Shown piece after piece: positions 11,913 through 23,155 of a stretch of DNA of 64,000 nucleotides; within the stretch, counting starts at the first letter, position 1, and each line of letters begins with the position of its first letter. The DNA comes from Henricia sp. BOLD:AAB3569. Its lineage: Eukaryota; Echinodermata; Asteroidea; Spinulosida; Echinasteridae. The stretch covers positions 1,116,001 to 1,180,000 of the forward strand of contig JBBELK010000165.1 of NCBI GenBank assembly GCA_037783545.1. The letters run 5' to 3'. The notes under the pieces are model-generated. The model saw only the letters and a program-made list of their open reading frames with translations. It did not search any database and was not told the origin of the DNA. The translations under genes and the position numbers were made by a program.

Positions 11913-11919
11913 TGAATAT

Positions 11920-12616
11920 CGAATAGCAAAATTAGCATTTCATTTACGTTTTGTGCAGATGAATTGAATTAAGATGACATTAAATTTAGCGCATTATCAG
12001 TCTGTTTATAGAACTGCAAAATTGTCATCCAAAATAGCACACCGCCCTGTTTAGTTGACAATTTAATTAAAAAAAGGAATTATCTTTCGTTTTTATCTAA
12101 GTGCAACCAACTTCGCAAAATGAGAATGGGAATAAGCACGGGATAGACCAGCTGACAACATTGGCAATTTGTGAATTAGAGACGGTCGATAGTTTTATGC
12201 ATCTTTGCTATATTTTCAACATCTTTTACGTACATAGTCATTTATACTCCCACTTGCAAATCATCATGAATCTCTATACATATAGTGAATGTTTAGGATT
12301 GCAATGGGAGGAATATTTTTATGAGGTGAAAGATGGAATGTTCCATTCAACGAGGCGAAGCCGAGAAGAAATTTCTTCTATTGCACGAATTAAAACATTA
12401 ATTTTATGTTTTATATGACGGCCAAGTAGATCATTGTCATCCTACTTTTTTGTTTACTTAAAATTATTCAGGCTTACCCTTCGAGTTTATTTCATCGTCC
12501 CTCATAAGTACAAAACCCGCCATGTCGCTATGCTGTATGCTATAGTGCATGCGAGTTGTACAATGTGTGTGTCAGGGGTCGCGCTCGCGTCATACATTCG
12601 ACACACATAGTCATAC
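11920..12616. other. Left-arm intergenic, homologous to 61975-62460
   Basis: Matches the right arm in reverse complement: GACCAGCTGACAACATTGGC near 12147 corresponds to GTCAGCTGGTC near 62101. The right arm has a C-rich tract at 62139-62200 that the left lacks. The open frame 12101-12418 covers homologous non-coding sequence and is not supported as a gene. Confidence 0.55.
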
Positions 12617-12651
12617 CATCGCGGCGCGGTATGCACTGGCAGTTGGCTATA

Positions 12652-13116
12652 GACCGTATCGAATAGCCGCCATTTCGTGGGGCAGTTGTGCTTCCATTGT
12701 TGAACGGTTTAAGTAACAAAAGGTAATAATGATAATAATATTATAATACAGTTTATTTATAACACGCTTTACATATAAAATATCTCAAAGCGCGATGCAA
12801 CATTGAAAACAAATAAAAATGATAATAAATACAAAATTGCACGGTCATTTCGAAATTTAAAAGTCGGTTCATTAAAAAGCAAGGTTTTAAGACGCCTTTT
12901 AAAACCCTCATATGATTTAGACTGGTACACCGATATTGGTAATCTATTCCACAGGCGTGGTACACAAAATGAAAAGGCACGGTTAGCATAAAAACTAGCA
13001 ACTCTTTTTACTGGTTGATGAAGTTTAAATTGTTCAGTAGAGCCTTGGTCAAGCAAATGCCGAATTTTACAAATTTTCCATCAAGCCCCACAAAATGGCG
13101 GCTATTCGATGCGGTC
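12652..13116. mobile_element. MITE B (GACCGTATCGAATAGCC ends) nested in the hAT-like MITE
   Basis: GACCGTATCGAATAGCCGCC at 12652 pairs with GGCGGCTATTCGATGCGGTC ending at 13116. TATA flanks both sides (12648-12651 and 13117-13120), and the joined flanks restore the host word GGCTATACGAG seen uninterrupted near 58605 in reverse. A compact copy is at 28781-28925. Confidence 0.85.
12721..13082 (-). mobile_element. LINE 3' fragment nested in MITE B
   Basis: The minus-strand frame 13056-12769 reads KRVASFYANRAFSFCVPRLWNRLPIS..FKRRLKTLLF, the conserved C-terminal tail of CR1/L2-type LINE ORF2. On the plus strand it begins with an AT-rich simple tract (about 12721-12750) that would be the LINE 3' tail. 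It splits MITE B when compared with the compact copy at 28781. Confidence 0.75.
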
Positions 13117-13322
13117 TATACGAGACTTGAAGCCACGCGCCGGCCGCCATTGTACCCCACGAACATTGCTTGGCCTAGACTGAGTGATCCCCAGTCCATG
13201 CGATCGCTTGCACCACGATATAGACCAGTGAAGACAGTATGACCAGTCTAGGCAAGGCATTGTATTTGGTGGGGTACAATGGCGGACGGTGGCTTCAATT
13301 TTAGACGTCATTGTTCATCCAG

Positions 13323-13692
13323 TATATATATATATATATATAAATTTGGCTGGATCGACCGTAAGGGCGAAATTTGGCAAAACAATATGTTTTAAAGGCA
13401 ACTCTCTTTTAAAGGACCACCAAATTTTCGGGAAAACTTCTCGAATGAACACTAACTCTCTTTACCTAAAGCTCCCAAAAATGGTTTGTGCCCTAATAAG
13501 AATGGTTTGTGACCTAATAAAAATGGTCTGAAACCTAATAAAAATGGTTTTTGACCTAAAAAACAGACATTTTCGTTAGGGGGAAATACAAATTTCCCCC
13601 TAATCCGCAATTTCCCCCTAACACCCATTTTTTGTGCCTAATGGGTCGCCCTAACGGTACTTCTAGCTGAATATATATATATATATATATAT
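13323..13692. repeat. TA microsatellites and a 21-22-bp minisatellite
   Basis: (TA)n tracts lie at about 13323-13341 and 13669-13692. Between them, at about 13480-13560, four units of the type AATGGTTTGTGACCTAATAA are spaced 21-22 bp. Confidence 0.75.
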
Positions 13693-14008
13693 GTATAAAA
13701 ACAGAGATAAAACCTGCCAATTGATAATGCGGAAAAATACTCTGTAAAATTCCTATCTGACCCCCTCAGGCGATCGAACAGCCAGAATCGTACTGGTTGA
13801 CTTTAGGGTAGTCTTTCTCGAGGGAAATAAGAACGAACGAAATTTATAATTCTTGCCGTTCGCGCGCGCAGGAGTATACTTGTGTTAACACGAGTACACG
13901 CCCGAAAGCAGCCCTTATGTTTTGATGCCTGCCGTGACGTCATTTAATTTATCGTTGCGGGTCACAGGTTCACAAAACTCGGCGATTGTTACACCAAGAC
14001 GACTTATA

Positions 14009-15620
14009 CCAGGCGCGGATCCAGGAATTTTGTAGACGGGGGGGCACAAAAAAAAGGGACAAATGCGAGCGCGTAGCGCGAAGCCCTTACGGCGTGGGGT
14101 CCGGGGCCCGCTTAAGGGCCCCGGGAAATTTTGGATTCTAGATGCTCTGTGGTGCGATCTAAGGCGATTCCTGGGCACTTTTAACTGACTTTTTTAAGTC
14201 ACAACAAAAAGGGGCACAACAAAAAGGGACAAATGGGGGGGGGGGCGTAGCGCGAAGCCCTTACGGCGTGGGGTCCGGGGCCCGCTTAAGGGCCCCGGGA
14301 CATTTTTGATTCTAGATGCTCTGTGGTGCAATCTAAGGCGATTCCTGGCCACTTTTAACTGACCTTTTTAAGTCACAATAAAAAGGGGCACAACAAAAAG
14401 GGACAAATGGGGGGTGGGGGGGCGTAGCGCGAAGCCCTTACGGCGTGGGGTCCGGGGCCCGCTTAAGGGCCCCGGGAAATTTTGGATTCATAGATGCTCT
14501 GTGGTGCAATATAAGGCGATTCCTGGCCACTTTTAACTGACTTTTTTAAGCAAATGTTTTGAAGATTGTTGTGTGTTTTGAGAATTGTGTGTATGAAGAA
14601 TTATTTTCGCCATTATTTTTAGCCATTATTTTCGCCCAGTTAAGTTGACAAAAATCTATAAAGTTTCTCCCTCCCCAATTTGGCATTTAATATGCAGTTT
14701 TTACCCATCATCATTTCTTATTTTTCCGGATTTTTTCTTGGTTTTAATTCAGTCCAGTTGAAAAGTTTAAGAAAAGGACTTGATTTCAGACTGTTCCTTG
14801 CCCTAATGCCCTGTGTTAAAACATCGGCAGATCGGCTGCAAGACATAATAGACCATTAGTAGGCAGGCCTATGTGTATTGGCGTCAAGTTGTCTTCGGCA
14901 AAAATTTCCACAAGGTATACCTTGAACCTTTTTCAGACGAAACAGAACAATTTATATACTTTGAGGAATCAGGTCAGCAAACCAGACTTCACAGACTACC
15001 GATAACAAACGAAAAATGGTCAAACTCAATTAGGGTAGTACCTAATGTATGTATTTGAAGACAAAAAAGTCACTTCAATCGTCATTGGAAAAATTTTACA
15101 CGAAAAATTAACTTTTTTTAATAATGACAGTAAAGCAAATCGTATGCGCTGTGTACCTTGGATATTGGCTTTATTTTTTCCTCTGCGTCTTTAATATCTT
15201 ATCCTTTTTTATCAACCTCACATCCTTGATTTTTTGTTATAACTGAAGCTCTTATGGAAATCAAATATACACGAAATACTGGACTTGACTAGTTTCCATA
15301 TGCCAAGCATTATGATAAGTTCTGATGGTGAGCGTAAACTATTCAGGCATTAGAATGTGGTGTACGGGAGTGTATTATAAGTGCTGATCGTAAGCCTGAA
15401 AGTCAAAGGCTTGGCTTTCGTATACACTTTGATACCACTACATGTTCACGCATCATCATACAATACGCATGTGCATAGAATCATCAATGGTGCACTACTT
15501 GCCCTCCCCCTTTTTTCTTTTACCTCCTTTCCTTCCCGCCCATTTTTTTTTTTTTTTTGGACTCAATTTGCCCGGGGGGCACGTGCCCCCTCGCCCCCCC
15601 CCCCCCTGGATCCGCGCCTG
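14009..15620. mobile_element. 1.6-kb non-autonomous element with CAGGCGCGGATCCAGG ends
   Basis: CAGGCGCGGATCCAGG at 14010 pairs with CCTGGATCCGCGCCTG ending at 15620. TATA flanks both ends (14005-14008 and 15621-15624). The right arm gives the unoccupied site: near 60020 the family X sequence runs straight through ACTTATACATAGATAAATAG (in reverse complement). No transposase frame was recognised; short frames near 14873 and 15381 have no known domain. Confidence 0.85.
14052..14560 (+). repeat. Three tandem units of about 176 bp inside the 1.6-kb element
   Basis: AAAAGGGACAAATG begins each unit; GCGTAGCGCGAAGCCCTTAC occurs at about 14071, 14246 and 14423 (spacing 175-177). Each unit contains GGGGCCCGCTTAAGGGCCCC, a perfect palindrome of cruciform type. 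Units are nearly identical, so amplification was recent. Confidence 0.88.
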
Positions 15621-16078
15621 TATAATACATATATAAATAGTTGGAGCGGTATCACTTTGAACTTGTTCTAAGTTTATGAAGGATAACCGAACTTGTTAGC
15701 CACACTTTTTGGCAAATCAGTTTGCAGAAAGACACCACATTGTGAAGTTGGCAAAACTACAGAGACTCCATATCCTACAGAAAAAAGGTAATACGCGTTT
15801 ATAGAAAAATACGTGATTTGAGGGAAGCATTGAAAATGAATACCACCGTGGAATTGTGTTATTGGGACTAGTATCCCCCCGAGGAGCAGCGGAGGGGGTA
15901 GTCTCAGTAGCCCAATACATAAGTAACAGTCGTTTTCACTGCTTTCCTCGAAACCTTGATTAATATTTAGTTTATGTGTTTGCACTACTTTACCTGTTTC
16001 GATGCAGAAGCGATGCAATTTCAAAAATTATTTTAACCTTTACTGTTAAAACATGCCTGGCAGTGTCCCGTTATACAG
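15621..16078 (+). repeat. Continuation of family X and left-arm homology
   Basis: GAAGGATAACCGAACTTGTT (15678) then GTTTGCAGAAAGACACCACA; reverse complement matches the right arm at 59580-60010 almost continuously. Homology stops at about 16078 (TTATACAGGCTG) where a left-only block begins. No gene is supported; the ORF on the minus strand (16024-15674) lies in shared non-coding sequence. Confidence 0.65.
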
Positions 16079-18460
16079 GCTGCCACCCGGAAAAGTCCAC
16101 AAATATTATTTCGCTTAACTGATTTTGATGCAGAAAAGACTATTTTTTTCATTTATAATAAGAATTAGATTCCCTGTCATGTCATCCGGGGAAACATTAG
16201 ACTTGAAATCAATTCGGTATACGGTCGTGTTTTGTCCGTCTAACGCCATTTTACCGCGCACGATCGATAGCCGTTTTTATGTGCAGTATATATTTTGGTT
16301 TCGACCGATGTACAGACTTGATAAACCTGATTGCACGACAATATCCACGATTCAAAGCGCGTTGACGCTGTTGCCATATCAAGAACCAATCACGGTAATC
16401 CACGCACCGCACTCCACGATGTGGTAGCGTCCATTTTTACCAGGGGGGTGTTGAAATAAATGTGCAGTAAAAACATTTTTCAATAGATTCGTATATTTAT
16501 TCAGATGAACTGCGTTTAACTTTTAGCTTTATGTAGTAGGTCTTCTTTAAATCACGAGCCTTTATACTGCGCACTTGAGTGTAAATCAAATAATATACAT
16601 GTACATAAAAAAATCTCCCCCACAACAATTGAGAGAATTGTCGGCTACGATTTTTGAATTGATTTTTGAATTAATTTCTTAACCCAAACTTGGGCCATCA
16701 GAAAGGTCGGATTATTACTATGATTATGTCTCATTTTGAAATTCAGGAGCAATGGATATTGATAGGTTCACTACTTAAGGAAATCGAATTCACAAGCACA
16801 TTTTTTAAAAATGTTGCATGAATATTAATAAAGCCCCGTGTCTCGACCAATCAGATCTCTAAGTCCAATTCTGGTAGCAAACTCCATTTAGCGTTTTTGA
16901 GGTATGGCGGATACCATACCTCTCGCTAGAGGGCTCACTCTAATTTTTGGTAAACGCATCTAAAGATGGCAGATGGTTACCGTAGCGTGTACGTTTGTTG
17001 TATTAAAATGGTTATCAAAACTTTATCTGTTTGATTGTTTAGAGATAACTTGACGACCAATATTGTACGTGGTTTTGGAAATAGGATAATTGTGTATTGT
17101 ATAAGAACGACTGTTGGTCTTTTTGTGGCAGATTTTGATCGTTTTCGTTACTGTTTTGCCTAGCATGTAAAAGTCGTACTTCATAAAATGCTGATTCGTT
17201 CACGCACATTTCTAAAGTCCGATAGGGTAAGAATTGATTAATATTTTGAAAAGAATTTACGAGTCGGACGTCACATAAGCCCTCCTGCACTAAACTCGGA
17301 AGATTTATAAGTTTTTCCTAGTAAAATCTTCATGTTTTTTTCCCTCCAAAATTTGTTCTTTTGATTTGCACTTTAGAAGAACAAAATGTGACGTCTGAGT
17401 ATGGAATTCTTAAACAATATGGTCAAGTTCTCAATTATTTCCCGTGGTTTCTGGAAGTTCACCAGTAAAGTTTGACATCTGTATTTTCAGATAAATGAAT
17501 AAACTCGAGTGTAGTGCGGCTATCTTGTTTCACTTGGCCTTTTTATTTACACCCATTTGTCCATGGCCAAAACAAAATTTCCCGTGCTAGCTGTATTTTT
17601 TAGTGTTTGTTTCACAACTTGCATAGTCGAGCTTTATGAACAATGAGGAATGAACACGATGAAGAATAAGGAATTTTCATAATTATGAGCAGAATGTTCA
17701 ATGAGCAGTTCTCTTATCAGAGTTTTGACTGTACCATAACATGGAAGCTTAAGATGGAGTGATTTTAAGAGCATGTAGTTAAAGGTACTATTTGTCAGGC
17801 AGCACGTGGTAAGAAATTAAGGCCCGTGGGATGATTAGAAAATGCCACATAGCTAGATGTCTAAATTACACCCCAAGGAACAAGAAAAACCATGTTGGCA
17901 AAATCTGAGTGGTTGCAGACGGCAGCCATCTTGGATTTCAAAATGGCCGACAGTTTATCACCATTTTTTGCTAGAAAAAAAGTTTCCCAACCTCTAACAA
18001 AATTTAACAAAAGATTTTTCAGTGGTTATTGGTCCTACTGAATGTGGTGAATGACAGGAAAAAAGTCTATCAAAATGAAGTCACCAGAAATGGGTGAAAT
18101 CTGGGCCAATTCCAAAATGGCCGCCAATGACCTTGAAAATCGTTAAAATGGCTGTAACTTCTGTAATATTTGGAGTAAAACGGTGACTTAAATGTCTACC
18201 CTGGGGTTTTCAGTGTCAGGGAATTTACTGGTATCCATGATATTTCAATCCAACCTTCGACAAACAATAAAAGCCACAAATTCAAAATGGCGGTCATAAT
18301 ATATAGGCATGGAAGGGGGTAGAGAAAAGACTGGCTGCATCAGCCACCGTACGAGCCGCTAAGACAGGGTGCGCCACTCTGACAATCTGTATTTCTACGA
18401 CTGTTTTAGAGATACACTGTACGTGGTTCAGGAGGTCAGTTCATCACACACAGGTTTTAT
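16079..18460. other. No gene seen; scattered AAAATGGCC words
   Basis: Mostly AT-rich. 17880-18300 has repeated AAAATGGC phrases reminiscent of the array at 6490-9075. 17240-17290 (GTCGGACGTCACATAAGCCC) has an inverted relative near 62882-62930. Short open frames lack recognisable domains. Confidence 0.45.
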
Positions 18461-18464
18461 CAAC

Positions 18465-18995
18465 AAATGACCATCCCAGCCCAGCCCAACCCTAAGCCAT
18501 CCCAGCCCATCCCGAAGCTCCGAGGCCGTCCCAGCCCAGCCCGATGCTACCTCAGCCCATGCAGCTCGAAGCCATATGTGTCCTGCCTGAAGCCACCCTA
18601 GCCCATAACGATGCCATCCGGCCCAGTCCGATGCCAGCTGGAAGTTCAGCCCAGCCAGAAGCCACCCCGGTCCAACCCAAAGCCAGCCCGAATTAATCCC
18701 GGCTCAGCCCCAAGCCACCCCGGCCCAGCGCAAAGCCAACCCGGCTCAACCCAAAACCACCCCGGCCCAACCCGAAACCATCCCGGCCCAGCCCGAAGTC
18801 ACCCCGAAGCCAGCCCAAAGCCACCCCAGACCGAAGCCACCTCAGCCCGGCCCCAAGCCACCCGACCCCAGCTGGAAGTTCAGCCCAGCCAGAAGCCACT
18901 CCGACCCAATTCAAAGCCAGCCCGAATTAACCCCGGCCCAGCCCCAAGCTACCCCGGCCCAAAGCTACCCCGGCCCAGCGCAAAGCTACCCCGAC
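18465..18995 (+). repeat. Degenerate CCCAGCCCGAAGCCA minisatellite
   Basis: Irregular copies of a CCCAGCCC.AAGCCA word fill the interval. One longer phrase (CAGCTGGAAGTTCAGCCCAG) occurs at about 18628 and again at about 18870. The proline/serine-rich open frame at 18611-19033 is a product of this composition, not a recognised gene. Confidence 0.8.
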
Positions 18996-19690
18996 CCAAT
19001 GTTTTTTTCACTCCTAGAATCACTCCTCATTAAAATATTAACACGTTTTTGTGGTTATTAAGTCATTATAAGGAGAATAAGTGGCAACCAGTAAACATAA
19101 TTATTTTCTAGTTAGGAAAGACGATTTTAGCAATGAGATAATATCAAGTTGTTTCATTGAAAACACGTGGTATGCGACCACACGTAAAGATTTTGAAAAC
19201 AGATCGAAAACAAACTGTCAACTGAGCCAATGAGCGCTATAGGTACCGGTTTTGCACGCGTGCGTGTGATGCAAGTCACCTACGTTCCAACCGACGAATC
19301 ACATCGCCTCTGGCGTTGTGGACTCGTTCCAAGTTTTATTCGGAATTTGATTTGATTTGATTAATTTGCTGTTTAATTTACCCAGTGAATTCAAAAGCGT
19401 AAGACTACCTCGCTTGTTTGTAGGAGCTCACGACGTAATTTGCATAGGGTGACCTGCACGTGACTGGCTAATTTCTGCTACCGAATTCGGTAGCAATTAT
19501 AAAGAAAAAACATAAGAATTGCATGTCAGTTCGGAAAAGGCCAAGTGAATGGGACACTCGGCGTGTATAGACTCTACTTAAGTCACCAAATCGCCCAAAT
19601 TCACGAGGCCTTGTCAAATGGCTATTCCACAACTCGAATTCAAATAAAATTGATGTCCATGCAAAACTTCCCTCTGTCCTGTGCAAAATA
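18996..19690. other. Intergenic, no gene seen
   Basis: AT-rich; one ambiguous frame on the minus strand (19686-19468) shows no domain. Confidence 0.4.
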
Positions 19691-19719
19691 GAATCATTGT
19701 AATTTCCAGACCGGCTTGC

Positions 19720-21660
19720 CGTTTAATAATAATAATAATAATAATGAGCATTGTATTAAATCGTGCTATACAAATATCAGAGCGCGTAACAATGAATGGA
19801 TGAAGACAAACAAATAACAAAACAGTAGTCAACGGGAATCACTGGGTACATTATTCACAAAGGAAACCGAAATAAGAAATTCTTGAGAGAACGCTTGAAG
19901 AGGGGCAGCGACTCAGTTTCTCTCAGATCGACTGCCAATATGTTCCACAACCAAGGACCAGCAATGCTGAAGGAATTATCCCCGGCTTTCCTCTTGGATC
20001 TTGGAATGGAAAGCCGGGTGCGATCTGAATCTAAGCGGAGTCGCTGTCTCTGGGTGTTAGAACTGTTGAAGTTAAGCAACTGTATGAGGTTAACTAAATA
20101 TTATGGAGACTGATCATGCAGGCATTTATCATGATATATGACAGTGATAATTTTAAAAATAATGGGTTGTCTAACAGGCAGCCAATGTAATTAGCTGACG
20201 GATGGTCCCGGCCGCAGGCAAAGACGAGCCGCGCGGCTTCGTTCTGAAGACGCTGCAAGCCCTAAAAGTCAGATTCACGAGCGCCGAACAGAAGTGAATT
20301 AGATAGCGTAGTCGAGGCGCGACAAGACAAGTGCTCTGACGGCGTGATGATATAGGCTTCTTTTGTTAGGAATCGCCGTATGCGCCAGAGATTACGCACT
20401 GCCAGATGAAAATTAATAGACTCGCAAAGAAAAGCAATATGACACGACATGTTAGGTGTACCATCAAAACATAACGCGTAAGTTCCGAACAGATTTGGAA
20501 ACAGGAATAACCAAATCACACAGTTTCAACCCAATTGTACAGACAGAGAATAAAACCCTATTGTTGGCAAACGCAACGAATTCGGTCTTGTCTTGGTTTA
20601 TGCAACATGTTTTGAGCCATCCATGTGTTCACTGCGAGGACACAGGAGGACAACCGGTCAAGCACACGCTAACAATCACCCTCGACCTCCGGGTCGAATT
20701 CAGCATAAAGTTGAATATCGTCAGCGTATACGCATGGAACAAAACATGGAAATCACGAATAATGGCCCCAACTACTGTGGTGTACAATATAAATGCCTGT
20801 GGACCGATAATGGAACCCGGGGGTAGTGAGTATGAGAGAGTTTGTTCCTTGGGTAACTTTCCTGTAATTGAAACCCTAGTATTACAGTTGGTGATGTATG
20901 AACTAAACCAAGGGGTACCGTGGGGTACCGTGGCCGAGCGGTTTAGGTCATTGACTCGCAATCATAGGTGAAAACTTGGGGTTGCAGGTTCGAACCTCCC
21001 CACGGCTACGGTACCTGTGCCCTTGGGCAAGGCACTCAACCACACTTGCTCCATCCTTCGGAAGGGATGTAAAGCCGTTGGTCCAGTGTGTTAGGTAATG
21101 GAAACGCACTCTAAAGATCCCAGAGCATTCTTTCGTGAAGAGCAAGGGGGATCATCCCCGGTGTCTCTGGCCATTTCTAATTCTAATTCTTCATGGGTTT
21201 CCTCACGCTTGCGAGTGACAGTGCAATGAGCACTATTGAGGAATCCTTGGTATGAATACCAGAAAGAAATAATAATAATAATAATAATAATAAGACTTGA
21301 CTGAACCACGTAGCCCAAATTCAGTGTCAAATCTATGCAAAAGAATATGATGGTCGACGGTGTCGAAAGCGGCCGACATGTCAAGGAGGACCATGAGGAC
21401 AGCTTTGTTGTTATCAAGGGACCCAATAATGTCATTTTTGACCCTCAGAAGAGCAGTCTCCGTACTATGGTGTCGCTAATACGAAGACTGGTACTGGTCC
21501 CCAAGCCTGTTGCTGTCCACATGGTCCATGACTTGGCATAGGGCCGCCCTCTCAATGACCTTGGATAAAAATGGAATGTTGGCAACGGGTCGATAGCATT
21601 GCAAACTATTATGATCAAGAGTGGTTTTCTTTAATACCGGTGTTTGAGATTTGATGGAGA
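19720..21660 (-). mobile_element. Decayed CR1/L2-type LINE (3' two-thirds of ORF2)
   Basis: Reading the minus strand: near 21540-21300 VLLDMSAAFDTVDHHILL (RT motif A, catalytic Asp); then, after an inserted SINE, near 20930-20630 WFSSYITNCNTRVSITGKL and LPPGSIIGPQAFILYT (motif B, equivalent of PQGSVLGP); and near 20079-19855 NSFSIAGPWLWNILAVDLRE (C-terminal tail). Stops and frameshifts separate these parts. The 3' end carries a short AAT-type simple tail near 19720-19745 on the plus strand. Inactive. Confidence 0.85.
20925..21293 (+). mobile_element. tRNA-headed SINE with (AAT)n tail, inserted in the LINE
   Basis: The head resembles a class II (Leu/Ser-like) tRNA: TGGCCGAGCGG at 20931 fits the pol III A box and GGTTCGAACCT at 20987 fits the B box, with CCGTGG...CCACGG acceptor-like ends. 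A body of about 270 bp follows (CCTTGGGCAAGGCACTCAAC near 21022), ending in an (AAT)n tail at 21268-21293. It splits the LINE between RT motifs A and B. It is a SINE and not a tRNA gene, because the body and tail follow the head directly. Confidence 0.82.
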
Positions 21661-22636
21661 GTTGCCTGTCGAGAGTGATTCATTGGTATTGAGTCGAGGG
21701 ACCAGCTTTGGCGTGGAAAACGCATTCTAATTATATCGTGCTGGGTATATGTAGTATAGGTTGGACTTGAACCGTGCTAAAATTCGGGTTGCACTCTGAA
21801 TTATGATTAAACCGAAAGTTTGGGTGTTTATAAGGGGCTGCCACCTCCCAACGCACCACCCGGGACACTTACGAAAGCCCGTTTGAAATATGTCTCAGAC
21901 ATACCAATCCCACACTCTAAACTTTTTGCACTAAAAATGATGATTAAAACTTGCTGGATTCCCAGTTTACAACGCGTATACACACGTACATTAATTTATT
22001 GGAGAATCGGTCAAAATGGAAAATTTTGAAAAACAAACAAACAGACCCTACAAACAAACAGAAAATCCTTTTTTGAATCATCTGTTTTTTACCTTTTCTA
22101 TCTTGCATCAATTTATGTATACTAAATAATTAAATCGTCAATAATATCGGGATATTCGGAACCGACAAGCACAGTGTATGCAAGAGCTCGTGGGTGGAAG
22201 TCACAACCGAGAACAGTGAACGCGTCTCGGTATAGCACACCACGTCGTGTAGTGGCATATGAATTCCATTTAAAAGTCATATTTTGTATCAAGTTTTAAC
22301 AGGGGAGGGTACAAAAAGCGTCGGCCCCTTTATTTTCGTGCCCGCAAATTGAGGTTTGGAAAATAATTGTGTACACCAGTATGTGTGTCAGTTGCTTTAT
22401 GCGCCCCTTCCAACGTGTTGTACCACCCCACTTTGCAAAGTTGGTGATGATGCCGAGTTTTGCGCACCACATTGCACAATTCCCTCTTTATTCCAGCTCG
22501 CATCAGCAGTTTTATGAAATACAAACATCGTACTTAACTTCGGATGAGAGAGAAACCATAAGGGCCTCACCGGGCAGACGCTCTATACAGCTGAGCTATA
22601 AGACACATTAGTATACTCCCTCAGGTTTCCCATGTA
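21661..22636. other. Intergenic; possible tRNA-like SINE head near 22575-22605
   Basis: On the minus strand TAGCTCAGCTGTATAGAGCG (about 22600-22581) resembles a tRNA A-box half, but no B box follows at the right distance. Otherwise nothing supported. Confidence 0.3.
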
Positions 22637-22907
22637 CACTGAAAAAACTGTGATGTTAAATTAACACCAGTGGTGTCGTCTTATATAGATACCGAGCCTG
22701 GTGTTAAATTTTAACACCACCCGACGCAAGCTAAATCAATTACTGACCACAAGTATTAGTTTTACCACCTAGGGTGTTAAAAATAATGGATTTATTCCAA
22801 GTGTGGAATTAAAACTAACACCTATGGTGTTAAATTTTAACACCAGGCTTGGTATCTATATATGACAATACTTACGGTGTTGATTTAACACCACAGTTTT
22901 TGCAGTA
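22637..22907. mobile_element. TA-flanked MITE with CACTG(A/C)AAAAACTGTG ends
   Basis: CACTGAAAAAACTGTGATGT at 22637 pairs with CACAGTTTTTGCAGTA ending at 22907; TA lies on both sides. Internal arms (TGGTGTTAAATTTTAACACC) are also palindromic. A second copy with the same ends and TA flanks is at 45081-45311. Confidence 0.85.
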
Positions 22908-23155
22908 TATGAACCCAATTTTTATCTCGGTGTTGCATGGTAGCGCAACTTGGCAAAGTAACGAATGGAACATCTGGTATGGTGCCCAATCACCATTGAA
23001 ATAAAACCAAACTTTGGATAAGATACACAAACAAAATCATGAGGGCCTTATCGGGATTCAGAACATCATGCCGGTTACCCTTCTCCCGAATCGTTCTATT
23101 TTTTTGTCTCTCTCTCTCTCTTAAAAAAAACCCACCTAATCTGCAGATATACACC

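Larger units (their letters stand above)
12617..13341. mobile_element. hAT-like MITE carrying two nested insertions
   Basis: The outer element runs from CATCGCGGCGCGGTATGCAC through GCAGTTGGCTATA, is interrupted at 12652, resumes with CGAGACTTGAAGCC at 13121 and ends in TTCATCCAGTATATATA. Its inner palindrome GCCGCCATTGTACCCCAC / GTGGGGTACAATGGCGG spans 13140-13280. Relatives: 58390-58650 (intact, 8-bp TSD), 56345-56880 and 28490-28600. Confidence 0.7.
16079..23010. other. 6.9-kb block present only in the left arm
   Basis: In the right arm CAGGCTGTCCAAACTTGGG is continuous (about 59568-59590, reverse complement). In the left arm CAGGCTG ends at about 16078 and CCAAACTTTGGATAAGAT resumes at about 23011, just upstream of COMT copy 1. 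The block holds unrecognised AT-rich sequence (16079-18460), a CCAGCCC-type minisatellite, a LINE with a SINE in it, and a TA-flanked MITE. No single pair of terminal repeats was seen, so it may be a composite of insertions or a segment deleted from the right arm. Confidence 0.7.

Noticed and set aside
18611..19033. 140-residue Pro/Ser-rich open frame
   Set aside because: Produced by the CCCAGCCC minisatellite; frames stay open on the opposite strand too and no domain is visible.
20925..21010. Functional class II tRNA gene
   Set aside because: A and B boxes are good but a SINE body and (AAT)n tail follow immediately, and the locus lies inside a LINE.
23039..23155. Upstream in-frame start for COMT copy 1
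   Set aside because: It would add 39 residues including a Ser/Leu/Lys run from a CT/A tract; copy 2 conserves the start at MGLA and the upstream peptide differs in frame.
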